This document shows positions 7,446 through 14,124 of a stretch of 14,124 bases of DNA, piece after piece. Numbering within the stretch: the stretch's first letter is position 1; every line of letters begins with the position of its first letter. The stretch comes from Spirochaetales bacterium Spiro_01 (GTDB lineage: Bacteria > Spirochaetota > Spirochaetia > Sphaerochaetales > Sphaerochaetaceae). The notes under the pieces are model-generated. The model had not been told where the DNA came from. It saw nothing but the letters and a program-made list of their open reading frames with translations, and did no database searches. The stretch is taken from NCBI GenBank assembly GCA_001604265.1, contig LVBC01000055.1, positions 1 through 14,124 on the forward strand. The letters are read 5' to 3'. The position numbers were made by a program, and so were the translations under genes.

Positions 7446-7811
7446 CTACAACACTTCCGGTGCGAGTGAAACGATCTTCATGAAAGAGTCGCGAAGTTCT
7501 CTTGCGACTGGTCCAAAGATACGCTTACCACGTGGGTTATTGTTGGCATCGATAACGACGCAGGCGTTGTCATCGAACCTGATATAGGTACCGTCAGGTC
7601 TGCGGTATTCCTTACTAGTGCGGACGATTACTGCCTTGAGAACGTCACCCTTCTTGATGGATCCGTTCGGCAGAGCGTCCTTGACTGCAACAACGATGAT
7701 GTCACCAACTGAAGCAACATATCTATGGCTGCCGCCGAGAACCTTGATGCACTGCACGCGCTTTGCACCAGAGTTGTCCGCTACATTCAAATAAGACTGC
7801 ATCTGTACCAT
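7446..7811 (-). CDS. rplN: Large ribosomal subunit protein uL14
   Basis: L14 forms intersubunit bridges with 16S rRNA and is the docking site of the silencing factor RsfS. The 121-residue protein has [20 protein letters not shown] at the N-terminus, then the motif region [18 protein letters not shown] and the C-terminal [20 protein letters not shown] ending APEVL. The common GTRIFGPV reads GKRIFGPV, a change seen from memory in other lineages as well. The ribosome-binding site AAAGGAG lies in the 12-base gap after rpsQ. Confidence 0.97.
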   Translation of the reverse strand: MVQMQSYLNVADNSGAKRVQCIKVLGGSHRYVASVGDIIVVAVKDALPNGSIKKGDVLKAVIVRTSKEYRRPDGTYIRFDDNACVVIDANNNPRGKRIFGPVARELRDSFMKIVSLAPEVL

Positions 7812-7823
7812 GTCAATTCTCCT

Positions 7824-8075
7824 TTAGCGGGCTCTCTCAACGACCTGGATGAGTCTCCAGCACTTGTCCTTGGAGTAGTGTCTGCACTCCTCGATAACGA
7901 CAGAGTCGCCGATATGAGCGTCATTCTTCTCGTCATGAGCCTTGAGCTTCTTAGTACTGGTAACGTACTTCTTGTAGAGAGGATGAAGGGTTCTATTGGT
8001 AACCTCGACAACGATGGTCTTGTCCATCTTGTCGCTCACTACAATACCATGAAAAATTTTCTTTCTAGCTTCCAT
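7824..8075 (-). CDS. rpsQ: Small ribosomal subunit protein uS17
   Basis: S17 is an early 16S rRNA-binding protein with an OB fold. The 83-residue protein keeps the family blocks [20 protein letters not shown] (residues 6-25), [19 protein letters not shown] (31-49) and [20 protein letters not shown] (55-74). The last of these matches the family GDxVxIxExRPLSKxKxWR, with the usual Pro-Leu read as His-Tyr here. It lies 16 bases after rpmC in the standard rpmC-rpsQ-rplN order. Confidence 0.97.
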   Translation of the reverse strand: MEARKKIFHGIVVSDKMDKTIVVEVTNRTLHPLYKKYVTSTKKLKAHDEKNDAHIGDSVVIEECRHYSKDKCWRLIQVVERAR

Positions 8076-8091
8076 TTCTAGCCTCTTCTAC

Positions 8092-8298
8092 TTACTTCGA
8101 AACCTTGGCAATGCCAATTTCCTGTGCGTGGATCAGAGTGTTGAGTCTGGCGATATCTCTTCTGACATTCCTCAGTGCGAGAGGGTTGTCGAGATGGCCT
8201 ACGACCTTGTTCATTCTGAGGTCAAGCAGTTCCTTTCTGAGCTTGTCGCGCTGTGCAGTAAGCTCGGTTGTGGACATCTTCTTATAGTCTTTCTTCAT
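8092..8298 (-). CDS. rpmC: Large ribosomal subunit protein uL29
   Basis: L29 lies at the tunnel exit and is part of the docking site for trigger factor and SRP. The start is the ATG at 8296-8298 (68 residues, [20 protein letters not shown]). An in-frame ATG nine codons upstream lies inside rplP and has no family support. AGGAG in the rplP end lies about seven bases before the chosen ATG. The protein is the expected two-helix hairpin, with [20 protein letters not shown] followed by [17 protein letters not shown]. The gap after rplP is four bases, so coupling is likely. Confidence 0.95.
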   Translation of the reverse strand: MKKDYKKMSTTELTAQRDKLRKELLDLRMNKVVGHLDNPLALRNVRRDIARLNTLIHAQEIGIAKVSK

Positions 8299-8302
8299 TT
8301 CC

Positions 8303-8719
8303 TTACTCCTGTTCTGCGCGAACAATGATCTTTGTCTTGATTGGAAGCTTTGATGCTGCGAGGGTCAGAGCCTCTCTTGCGATTGCCTCATCGATACCGC
8401 CCATCTCGAACATGATTGCACCAGTCTTTACAACTGCTACCCATCCGTCTGGAGCACCCTTACCATTACCCTGTCTGGTTTCAGCAGGCTTCTTGGTATA
8501 AGGCATATCAGGGAAGATACGGATCCAGACCTTGCCGCCTCTCTTGACGTGTCTTGTCATTGCAACACGAGCAGCTTCGATCTGGCGGTTTGTGATCCAG
8601 AGTGGCTCTGTAGCCATGAGACCATATTCGCCGAATGCAAGGGTATTGCCCTTGTGGGCAACTGCATCGCGGGTACCGCGCTGCTTCTTTCTGAATTTGA
8701 TTCTCTTTGGACTAAGCAT
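8303..8719 (-). CDS. rplP: Large ribosomal subunit protein uL16
   Basis: L16 reaches into the peptidyl-transferase region and helps position A-site tRNA. The 138-residue protein starts [20 protein letters not shown] and keeps [40 protein letters not shown] and [18 protein letters not shown]. The last contains the arginine that is hydroxylated in E. coli. The ATG lies five bases after the rpsC stop, with an AAGGAG ribosome-binding site encoded within the last rpsC codons. Order and length are standard. Confidence 0.97.
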   Translation of the reverse strand: MLSPKRIKFRKKQRGTRDAVAHKGNTLAFGEYGLMATEPLWITNRQIEAARVAMTRHVKRGGKVWIRIFPDMPYTKKPAETRQGNGKGAPDGWVAVVKTGAIMFEMGGIDEAIAREALTLAASKLPIKTKIIVRAEQE

Positions 8720-8724
8720 TGCGA

Positions 8725-9426
8725 TTAACTCCTTGTTGGCTCAGCAACCTTCTTCTTGAGAACGCCGCCGGCATCCTCTTCTGGTGCTGCATGGTCGTAG
8801 ATCTCACCATTGAATACCCAGACCTTGACACCGATTGCGCCGTAGCTGGTATTGGCAGCCTTGAAGCCGTAATCGATATCGGAGCGGAGAGTATGAAGTG
8901 GAACTCTACCTTCCTTCATCCATTCAGATCTGGCGATCTCTGCGCCGCCAAGTCTACCAGAACACTTGATCTTGATGCCCTGTGCACCACCAGCCATGGC
9001 CCTGGAAACACAGTTCTTCATAGCTCTTCTGAAAGCACCTCTGTTCTCAAGCTGCTTTGCAACGTTCTGAGCAATGTTCTGAGCATCGATTTCAGGCTTC
9101 TTGATCTCCTTGATCTTGATCTGAACCTTCTTCTCTGTAAGCTTCTGCATGCTCTCGGCGACCTTCTCTACGTTGGCGCCCTTTGCACCGATGATGATGC
9201 CTGGGCGAGCTGTGGAGATCACCAGGGTGATGCGCTGTGGCTTACGAATGATCTCAACGTCGGAGATCTCAGCATTCTGTACCTCTGGGCAGGCAAGGAG
9301 AGCCTTGCGAAGCTTGAGGTCCTCGTGAAGAGTCTCAACGTATTCCTTTGGATCAACATACCACTTGGACTTCCAGGTCTTGTTAACACCAAGTCTGAGT
9401 CCGATTGGATTAACTTTCTGGCCCAT
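8725..9426 (-). CDS. rpsC: Small ribosomal subunit protein uS3
   Basis: S3 lines the mRNA entry channel and contributes to helicase activity. The 233-residue protein starts [23 protein letters not shown] domain carries the loop GAKG at residues 80-83 ([16 protein letters not shown]). The C-terminal domain holds [20 protein letters not shown] and [18 protein letters not shown] through [16 protein letters not shown] charged tail follows. The ATG overlaps the rplV stop by one base in a TAATG arrangement, and the ribosome-binding site AAGGTAGG lies in rplV, so the two are tightly coupled. Confidence 0.97.
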   Translation of the reverse strand: MGQKVNPIGLRLGVNKTWKSKWYVDPKEYVETLHEDLKLRKALLACPEVQNAEISDVEIIRKPQRITLVISTARPGIIIGAKGANVEKVAESMQKLTEKKVQIKIKEIKKPEIDAQNIAQNVAKQLENRGAFRRAMKNCVSRAMAGGAQGIKIKCSGRLGGAEIARSEWMKEGRVPLHTLRSDIDYGFKAANTSYGAIGVKVWVFNGEIYDHAAPEEDAGGVLKKKVAEPTRS

Positions 9427-9788
9427 TACTTACCTACCTTAACTTTCTCGTCGACGACAACGGTGATATGAGACATTCTCTTGAGAAGAATATCGCGCTT
9501 TCCGTGGGATCTTGCCCAGACTCTCTTAAGACGTGGACCGTCATCAACCATCAGAGCTGCTACGTAGAGGGAATCCTCATCGAGCTTCCTGTTAGTGTTA
9601 AGAGCATTAGCACCTGCGGACTTGAGAACTTTCAGAATGAGATGTGAGCCCTTCTGTGGCATTGCCTCGAGGATGGCTACAGCTTCTGTATAGGACTTGC
9701 CTCTTACCAGATTGGCAACAGGGCGTACCTTTGAAGGAGAGACCATCAGATACTTGGCAATTGCATAATAACCTTTCTTAGTATCCAT
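9426..9788 (-). CDS. rplV: Large ribosomal subunit protein uL22
   Basis: L22 spans all 23S domains. Its beta-hairpin (about residues 84-100) lines the nascent-peptide tunnel near L4 and is a site of macrolide resistance in other bacteria. The 120-residue protein has SPSKVRPVANLVRGKSYTEA, LKSAGANALN and the C-terminal RMSHITVVVDEK. The hairpin tip here reads GPRLKRVWARSHGKRDIL, where the usual pattern is KRxxPRAxGRA. The proline is replaced by alanine and the second alanine is missing. The gap from rpsS is 14 bases. Nothing indicates a broken gene. Confidence 0.97.
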   Translation of the reverse strand: MDTKKGYYAIAKYLMVSPSKVRPVANLVRGKSYTEAVAILEAMPQKGSHLILKVLKSAGANALNTNRKLDEDSLYVAALMVDDGPRLKRVWARSHGKRDILLKRMSHITVVVDEKVKVGK

Positions 9789-9802
9789 CTTTAGTACCTT
9801 TA

Positions 9803-10072
9803 TTAACCTTTCTTATCAGATGCATGGCCACGGAACACTCTGGTAGGAGCAAACTCACCAAACTTGTGTCCGACGAGGTTCTCAGTAACGTAGACTGGGA
9901 TCCAGGTCTTGCCATTGTAGACAGAGATGGTCATACCGACCATGTCTGGGATGATTACAGAATCTCTTGAATAGGTCTTAATCATCGGCTTCTGACCAGC
10001 TTTAACTGCTGCATTGACCCTCTTGAGGAGGCTTTCATCCACAAAAGGACCTTTCTTAATAGATCTTGACAT
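9803..10072 (-). CDS. rpsS: Small ribosomal subunit protein uS19
   Basis: S19 sits in the 30S head with S13 and contacts the 50S subunit. The 89-residue protein keeps the N-terminal [17 protein letters not shown], the middle [20 protein letters not shown] and the signature [17 protein letters not shown] (about residues 67-83). The usual KTWSRRSTI appears as KTYSRDSVI. It lies nine bases after rplB, in the standard order rplB-rpsS-rplV. Confidence 0.97.
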   Translation of the reverse strand: MSRSIKKGPFVDESLLKRVNAAVKAGQKPMIKTYSRDSVIIPDMVGMTISVYNGKTWIPVYVTENLVGHKFGEFAPTRVFRGHASDKKG

Positions 10073-10081
10073 TTCCTACTC

Positions 10082-10906
10082 CTACTTGCGCTTCTTGACG
10101 ATGAAGCTTCCAGATGGCTTCTTCTTGGAACGGGTCTTGCCACCCTTAGCTGGCTTGCCCCAAGGGGTTGCTGGGTTGCGTCCTGCAGCTGTCTTACCTT
10201 CACCACCACCATGTGGATGATCGATTGGGTTCATGACAACACCTCTGACCTTTGGTCTCTTTCCAAGGTGGCGGGATGCGCCGGCCTTTCCGAGGGAAAC
10301 GTTCATGTGATCTTCATTTCCAAGAGTACCGATAGTAGCTGAACACTCACCGAATACCATTCTCATCTCGCCAGAAGGAAGTCTAAGAGTTACGTAGTCT
10401 CCTTCCTTTGCGACAACGGTAGCACCTACACCAGCGGAGCGAACGAGCTGTCCGCCACGACCGAGTGTGAGCTCGATGTTGTGAACGATCACACCAAGTG
10501 GGATGTTCTTCAGAGGAAGAGCATTGCCGACTGTGAGTGGTGCGTTCGGACCAGCGATGACCTGGGTTCCAACGGTAAGACCCTTTGGTGCGATGATGTA
10601 TCTCTTCTCGCCGTCTGCATAGAAGACGAGAGCGATGTTGACGCTTCTGTTAGGATCGTACTCGATGGTCTTTACAGTACCTGGTACACCATACTTATCT
10701 CTCTTGAAATCGATGATGCGGTAGGCTCTCTTGCAGCCGCCGCCTCTTCTTCTTACGCTGACTCTACCGAAGCTGTCTCTTCCAGCACCCTGCTTGAGGG
10801 AGGTGGTGAGCGACTTCTCTGGCTTCTGGCTGGTGATATCTGCTCTTACAAGAACAACTCTCTGGCGAAGGCCTGGAGTATTAGGCTTATATGATTTAAG
10901 TGCCAT
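10082..10906 (-). CDS. rplB: Large ribosomal subunit protein uL2
   Basis: L2 is needed for subunit joining and peptidyl-transferase activity. The 274-residue protein has the N-terminal oligonucleotide-binding-like domain containing [20 protein letters not shown] (about residues 52-71). The translation-protein SH3-like domain follows. The conserved C-terminal [13 protein letters not shown] (225-237) carries the histidines H230 and H232, close to the peptidyl-transferase centre. The lysine/arginine-rich tail is typical. The common HRGGGHK reads RRGGGCK, a substitution seen from memory in spirochaetes. It lies 14 bases after rplW. Confidence 0.98.
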   Translation of the reverse strand: MALKSYKPNTPGLRQRVVLVRADITSQKPEKSLTTSLKQGAGRDSFGRVSVRRRGGGCKRAYRIIDFKRDKYGVPGTVKTIEYDPNRSVNIALVFYADGEKRYIIAPKGLTVGTQVIAGPNAPLTVGNALPLKNIPLGVIVHNIELTLGRGGQLVRSAGVGATVVAKEGDYVTLRLPSGEMRMVFGECSATIGTLGNEDHMNVSLGKAGASRHLGKRPKVRGVVMNPIDHPHGGGEGKTAAGRNPATPWGKPAKGGKTRSKKKPSGSFIVKKRK

Positions 10907-10920
10907 TTCTTCTTATCTCC

Positions 10921-11223
10921 TTATACACCTTCGATAGCGTCGATTGTCTGACCCTTGACGAGGGTGACAATTGCCTTCTTCCAGGATGCGGTGCTGCCCT
11001 TGATGTAGCCGCCCTTGCCTCTGGAGAACTTTGGCTTGCCCTTGTAGTTCATGACGTTGCATGCTGTGCAGTCGACACCGAATGCCTCCTTGACAGCTGC
11101 CATGATCTCGAACTTGTTAGCCTGTGGGTTGACAACGAAGGTATACTTCTTGCAATCACTCTCGCGAGCGATGGTCGACTTCTCACTTACAATAGGTGCA
11201 ATGATTACCTGATCTGCTCTCAT
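10921..11223 (-). CDS. rplW: Large ribosomal subunit protein uL23
   Basis: L23 forms part of the tunnel exit and is the main docking site for trigger factor and SRP. The start chosen is the ATG at 11221-11223 (100 residues), because GAGAGG lies eight bases ahead. The alternative ATG at 11227-11229 (102 residues) is a TAATG overlap with the rplD stop but has the motif too close, and it is equally plausible biologically. The sequence MRADQVIIAPIVSEKSTIAR contains the family PxxxEKS motif, followed by the KYTFVVNPQANKFEIMAAV core. The gene follows rplD directly and precedes rplB by 14 bases. Confidence 0.93.
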   Translation of the reverse strand: MRADQVIIAPIVSEKSTIARESDCKKYTFVVNPQANKFEIMAAVKEAFGVDCTACNVMNYKGKPKFSRGKGGYIKGSTASWKKAIVTLVKGQTIDAIEGV

Positions 11224-11228
11224 ATCCA

Positions 11229-11858
11229 TTACCTCTCACCGTAGAACTCGCCGAGCTTTGCAGCAGCGGTCTCAAGAACGAGAATCTTTCTTCCGTAAAG
11301 AAGTTCCTTAGCGGAGAGCTTGTCATATGCAAGAACGCGAACATATGGGATGTTCTTTGCAGCTCTTCTGAGCATTGCATCGTCGTCCTTCATGACAATG
11401 ATTGTTCTCTGATCTTCAGTCTCGAAAGCCTTCATGATCTGAGCCAGATCCTTGGTCTTACCATTTTCGCTTGTGAAATCCTCAACTACGACCAGTCTGT
11501 TCTCCTGCACACCAAGTGAAAGAAGGCTCTTGTAAGCAAGTCTCTTTACCTTCTTTGGAATAGTGTAGGAGTAATCGCGTGGCTTTGGTCCGAAGATTGT
11601 GCCGCCACCGACCATGATAGGAGACTTCTTGTCACCTCTTCTGGCGTTACCAGTACCCTTCTGCTTGTAAGGCTTGGTGTTGCTGTAATTGACTTCAGCA
11701 CGAGTCTTGGTGCATGCAGTGCCAACACGACGGTTAGCGAGTTCGTTGTTTACAGCATTGTAGATTGCGCCGTCGGAAACCTCTCTACCGAAGACCTCAT
11801 CGTTGAGGTTGATAGTGCGGATCTCCTTGGCTGCTGTTGAATAAACTTTAGCTTCCAT
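11229..11858 (-). CDS. rplD: Large ribosomal subunit protein uL4
   Basis: L4 is an early 50S assembly protein whose loop lines the exit tunnel. In E. coli it also represses the S10 operon. The start is the ATG at 11856-11858 (209 residues, MEAKVYSTAAKEIRTI), six bases after GGAG. An upstream in-frame GTG would leave no room for that site. The tunnel loop reads KPYKQKGTGNARRGDKKS near residues 62-79, followed by GGGTIFGPKPRDYSY. The S10-operon leader targeted by L4 in E. coli is not found here, because the space between tuf and rpsJ is only 63 bases. Confidence 0.96.
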   Translation of the reverse strand: MEAKVYSTAAKEIRTINLNDEVFGREVSDGAIYNAVNNELANRRVGTACTKTRAEVNYSNTKPYKQKGTGNARRGDKKSPIMVGGGTIFGPKPRDYSYTIPKKVKRLAYKSLLSLGVQENRLVVVEDFTSENGKTKDLAQIMKAFETEDQRTIIVMKDDDAMLRRAAKNIPYVRVLAYDKLSAKELLYGRKILVLETAAAKLGEFYGER

Positions 11859-11875
11859 ATCTTGCTCCACTACCC

Positions 11876-12496
11876 TTATTTCTTAATTGCCTTTCTTACG
11901 ACAACAGTGCTCTGGTTTGGACCAGGAATTGCACCCTTGACCATAAGAACCTGCATCTCGCTGTCAACAGCGACTACCTTCAGATTCTGAACAGTTGTTC
12001 TGACATCACCCATGTGACCAGCCATGCGATGACCCTTGAAGGTCCTTGCTGGTGTTGTGGACATTGCTGTACCACCAAGGTCTCTGTGGAACTTGGAACC
12101 GTGGGTTGCACGACCGCCACCGAAGTTGTAGCGCTTCATACCGCCCTGATAGCCCTTGCCCTTGGAAGTGCCAGTAACATCAACGAACATGACGTCCTTG
12201 AACATATCAACACCGAGTACCTCGCCTACAGCAACTTCCTTGTCGAAGTCCCTCATTTCCATGACAGTCTTCTTTGGCTCGCAAACGTCGCCAAACTGGC
12301 CTGCATATGGCTTGGATACACGATTCTTCTTGACTTCGCCAGCACCGAGAACTGCAGCAGAATAACCATTCTTCTCCTCAGTTCGATTGGCGACGACTAC
12401 GTTGTCCTCAATCTTTATAACAGTCACAGGTGTCAGGATGCCGTTTGCATCGAAGACCTGTGTCATTCCAATTTTTTTGCCGATAAGCCCTAACAT
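11876..12496 (-). CDS. rplC: Large ribosomal subunit protein uL3
   Basis: L3 binds early to 23S rRNA and a loop of it reaches the peptidyl-transferase centre. The 206-residue protein starts [19 protein letters not shown]. It keeps [20 protein letters not shown] and [10 protein letters not shown], followed by [20 protein letters not shown] (about residues 141-160) and the [18 protein letters not shown] block. The E. coli site of PrmB methylation, Gln150, corresponds to M145 here, so that modification cannot take place at this position. GAGG lies six bases before the ATG in the 14-base gap after rpsJ. Confidence 0.97.
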   Translation of the reverse strand: MLGLIGKKIGMTQVFDANGILTPVTVIKIEDNVVVANRTEEKNGYSAAVLGAGEVKKNRVSKPYAGQFGDVCEPKKTVMEMRDFDKEVAVGEVLGVDMFKDVMFVDVTGTSKGKGYQGGMKRYNFGGGRATHGSKFHRDLGGTAMSTTPARTFKGHRMAGHMGDVRTTVQNLKVVAVDSEMQVLMVKGAIPGPNQSTVVVRKAIKK

Positions 12497-12510
12497 CTCT
12501 TACCTCAACT

Positions 12511-12819
12511 TCACTGCTTAATTTCTACGTCCACACCAGCTGGGAGTTCGAGTTTCATAAGAGCTTCAACTACCTTAGGAGTTGGCTCCAAAATGTCAAT
12601 CAATCTCTTGTGTGTTCTCATCTCGAACTGTTCACGAGCCTTCTTGTTAACGTGTGGTGACCTCAGGACAGTATATCTATTAGTGCGAGTTGGAAGTGGT
12701 ACAGGACCAGAAACCTTAGCACCGGCCTTAACTACGGTCTGAACAATAGACTTAGAGCTCTGTTCTACAAGTTCAACATCGAAGCCTCTGAGTCTGACGC
12801 GAATTCTTTCATTAGCCAT
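12511..12819 (-). CDS. rpsJ: Small ribosomal subunit protein uS10
   Basis: S10 is in the 30S head and is also known as NusE, a partner of NusB in transcription antitermination. The 102-residue protein starts [20 protein letters not shown] and keeps [20 protein letters not shown] (about residues 38-57), then KREQFE-like [20 protein letters not shown]. It is first of the S10 cluster. Its GGAG ribosome-binding site (12831-12834) lies between the two T runs that follow the terminator-like hairpin after tuf. No promoter is obvious in the 63-base gap, so its transcription probably depends on read-through from tuf or on a promoter within tuf. Confidence 0.98.
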   Translation of the reverse strand: MANERIRVRLRGFDVELVEQSSKSIVQTVVKAGAKVSGPVPLPTRTNRYTVLRSPHVNKKAREQFEMRTHKRLIDILEPTPKVVEALMKLELPAGVDVEIKQ

Positions 12820-12821
12820 TT

Positions 12822-12872
12822 AAAAAAAATCTCCAAAAATCTCTTGCCGGAGTCTCGCGGGACTCCGACAAG
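12822..12872 (-). terminator. Intrinsic terminator or attenuator between tuf and rpsJ
   Basis: Read on the minus strand, CTTGTCGGAGTC (12861-12872) pairs with GACTCCGGCAAG (12843-12854) around a six-base loop CCGCGA. This makes a 12-bp stem with one G-T wobble. It is followed by AGA, TTTTT, GGAGA and TTTTTTTT. The five-T run starts three bases after the stem, which suggests partial rather than complete termination. The GGAG between the T runs is the rpsJ ribosome-binding site, so the terminator and the translation-initiation region share bases. Confidence 0.8.
12831..12834 (-). promoter_or_regulatory. rpsJ ribosome-binding site inside terminator tail
   Basis: GGAG on the minus strand lies eleven bases before the rpsJ ATG. 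The intervening bases are A, eight T and AA. It is the only Shine-Dalgarno-like motif in front of rpsJ and it sits within the U-rich tail of the terminator hairpin. The spacing is a little longer than the usual five to nine. Confidence 0.7.
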
Positions 12873-12882
12873 TTAATTAAGT

Positions 12883-14073
12883 TCAAGCCTTGATCTCGGT
12901 AACCTGGCCGGATGCAACAGTTCTACCACCCTCACGGATAGCGAATCTGAGACCCTTGTCCATAGCTACAGGGTGGATGAGCTCGACATCGATGGTGGTG
13001 TTGTCACCAGGCATGACCATTTCCTTACCAGCTGGGAGAGTGACTGTACCAGTGATATCGGTTGTTCTGAAGTAGAACTGTGGTCTGTAGCCAGTGAAGA
13101 ATGGTGAGTGTCTGCCACCCTCTTCCTTGCTGAGTACGTAAATAGTACCTGTAAACTTATTGTGAGGAGTGATCGAACCTGGCTTAGCAAGGACCTGTCC
13201 TCTGACAACTTCCTTCTTGTCGACGCCTCTGAGAAGAGCACCGATGTTATCACCAGCCTGGCCCTCATCAAGAGTCTTGTTGAACATCTCAACGCCGGTA
13301 ACTACGGAGTCCTTGGTCTCCCTGATACCTACGATGGAAACTGGATCGTTGACATGGATGACACCCTGCTCGATTCTACCAGTTACAACAGTACCTCTGC
13401 CGGAGATGGAGAAGATGTCCTCGATTGGCATGATGAATGGCTTGTCGACTGCTCTCTCCGGAAGTGGGATGTATGCGTCCATTGCGTCGAGAAGCTCGTC
13501 GAGACACTTGGTCTTGTCCGGATCGTCAGGGTTGACCATTGCTTCGTAAGCTGATCCTCTGATGACTGGGCAGTTGTCGCCGTCGAAACCATAGGAGTTG
13601 AGGAGGTCTCTCATCTCTTCCTCTACGAGATCGATGAGCTCTGGGTCGTCGACCTGGTCGCACTTGTTGATGAATACGATGATAGCTGGTACACCAACCT
13701 GTCTAGCGAGAAGGATGTGCTCCTTTGTCTGAGCCATAGCACCATCGGTAGCTGCAACTACGAGGATTGCACCATCCATCTGAGCTGCACCAGTGATCAT
13801 GTTCTTTACATAGTCAGCGTGGCCCGGGCAGTCAACGTGAGCATAGTGTCTGTTCTTGGACTGATACTCAACGTGTCTGGTGTTGATGGTGATACCTCTT
13901 TCCTTCTCTTCTGGTGCGTTATCGATTGCATCGTAAGCAAGGGCCTTATCGCCGAAGAGTCTAGCACAGTGAGCGGTGATTGCTGCTGTGAGAGTGGTCT
14001 TACCGTGGTCGACGTGACCGATGGTACCAACGTTTACATGTGGCTTTGTTCTAACGAATTTTTCCTTAGCCAT
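12883..14073 (-). CDS. tuf: Translation elongation factor Tu
   Basis: EF-Tu delivers aminoacyl-tRNA to the ribosomal A site as a GTP complex. The ATG at 14071-14073 gives 396 residues, [16 protein letters not shown]. An upstream in-frame start would read through the SD site and is rejected. The GTPase motifs are GHVDHGKT (19-26), T62 in RGITI, DCPGH (81-85, catalytic H85), NKCD (136-139) and GSA (173-175). Domains 2 and 3 follow from about residue 210, including [15 protein letters not shown] and [15 protein letters not shown]. Unusually, the conserved DGPMPQT reads DGAMAQT (A112, A114). It is followed by a terminator-like hairpin before rpsJ. Confidence 0.98.
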   Translation of the reverse strand: MAKEKFVRTKPHVNVGTIGHVDHGKTTLTAAITAHCARLFGDKALAYDAIDNAPEEKERGITINTRHVEYQSKNRHYAHVDCPGHADYVKNMITGAAQMDGAILVVAATDGAMAQTKEHILLARQVGVPAIIVFINKCDQVDDPELIDLVEEEMRDLLNSYGFDGDNCPVIRGSAYEAMVNPDDPDKTKCLDELLDAMDAYIPLPERAVDKPFIMPIEDIFSISGRGTVVTGRIEQGVIHVNDPVSIVGIRETKDSVVTGVEMFNKTLDEGQAGDNIGALLRGVDKKEVVRGQVLAKPGSITPHNKFTGTIYVLSKEEGGRHSPFFTGYRPQFYFRTTDITGTVTLPAGKEMVMPGDNTTIDVELIHPVAMDKGLRFAIREGGRTVASGQVTEIKA

Positions 14074-14080
14074 CAGTGTT

Positions 14081-14105
14081 CCTCCTTGTGACATCCACGT
14101 CACAA
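14081..14105 (-). promoter_or_regulatory. tuf ribosome-binding site with abutting leader hairpin
   Basis: AAGGAGG (14081-14087), with seven bases to the ATG, is a perfect ribosome-binding site for tuf. Immediately upstream, TTGTGAC (14099-14105) and GTCACAA (14086-14092) form a 7-bp stem with loop GTGGAT on the minus strand. The last two bases of the stem are the AA of AAGGAGG. The stem thus abuts the site without covering its GGAGG core, so it may stabilise the 5' end more than block translation. Confidence 0.7.
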
Positions 14106-14117
14106 ATTCAGTATTTT

Positions 14118-14123
14118 ATTATA
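14118..14123 (-). promoter_or_regulatory. Candidate -10 element of the tuf promoter
   Basis: A perfect TATAAT (minus strand) lies 45 bases upstream of the tuf ATG. It predicts a start of transcription near 14111 and a leader of about 37 bases made almost wholly of the hairpin and ribosome-binding site. The -35 element would lie outside the window, so the promoter cannot be confirmed here. Confidence 0.5.
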
Positions 14124-14124
14124 A

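Noticed and set aside
12466..12478. A7 run at the start of rplC as a possible slippage site
   Set aside because: It encodes the conserved GKKIGM motif of L3, so it is explained by protein constraint.
12860..12900. Promoter for rpsJ in the tuf-rpsJ gap (TTACCG or TTGAAC with TTAATT)
   Set aside because: The -35 match is poor or the spacing is wrong, and most of the gap is taken up by the hairpin.
14074..14103. Upstream in-frame start for tuf adding ten residues
   Set aside because: The extension would translate through the hairpin and the perfect AAGGAGG site, and EF-Tu proteins begin at MAKEKF.

Overview
The window is one long, leftward-transcribed (minus-strand) translation operon. It holds tuf followed by the fused S10, spc and alpha ribosomal-protein clusters, 28 genes in total. 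In transcription order these are tuf, rpsJ, rplC, rplD, rplW, rplB, rpsS, rplV, rpsC, rplP, rpmC, rpsQ, rplN, rplX, rplE, rpsN, rpsH, rplF, rplR, rpsE, rpmD, rplO, secY, rpmJ, rpsM, rpsK, rpoA and rplQ. All are intact. No mobile element, CRISPR array, tRNA or rRNA was seen.

Organism: a bacterium of middling GC (roughly half). Lysine is mostly AAG, as expected for highly expressed genes. Three things fit a spirochaete (Spirochaetota, Treponema/Sphaerochaeta-like) best. First, tuf sits directly ahead of rpsJ. Second, adk, map and infA are missing between secY and rpmJ, and rpsD is missing between rpsK and rpoA. Third, EF-Tu, L3, L2 and L29 have a spirochaete-like flavour from memory. This is a moderate-confidence inference made without a database search. 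The S14 and L36 proteins are the zinc-binding (Cys-rich) forms.

Layout, right to left. At 14118-14123 there is a good -10 box, then a 7-bp hairpin abutting a perfect Shine-Dalgarno (SD), then tuf. After tuf a 12-bp terminator-like hairpin runs straight into the rpsJ ribosome-binding site. The S10 and spc genes follow with gaps of 1-21 nt, many with the SD inside the previous gene's end or with TAATG-type contacts. After secY come rpmJ, rpsM and rpsK. A 75-nt spacer with two hairpins precedes rpoA, and rplQ overlaps the rpoA end by 11 nt. A clean intrinsic terminator at 84-110 ends the operon. The last 83 bases at the left edge hold short dyads and perhaps the start of another minus-strand gene.

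Functionally, the genes supply the elongation factor that delivers aminoacyl-tRNA, about half of the ribosomal proteins, the protein-export channel and the alpha subunit of RNA polymerase. The coding content is ordinary and highly conserved. I do not see an undescribed biological system here. The observations most worth a second look are regulatory: the attenuator-like hairpin between tuf and rpsJ, and the mutually exclusive hairpins before rpoA. A few residue changes in EF-Tu, L3 and L22 at normally conserved sites are also noted.
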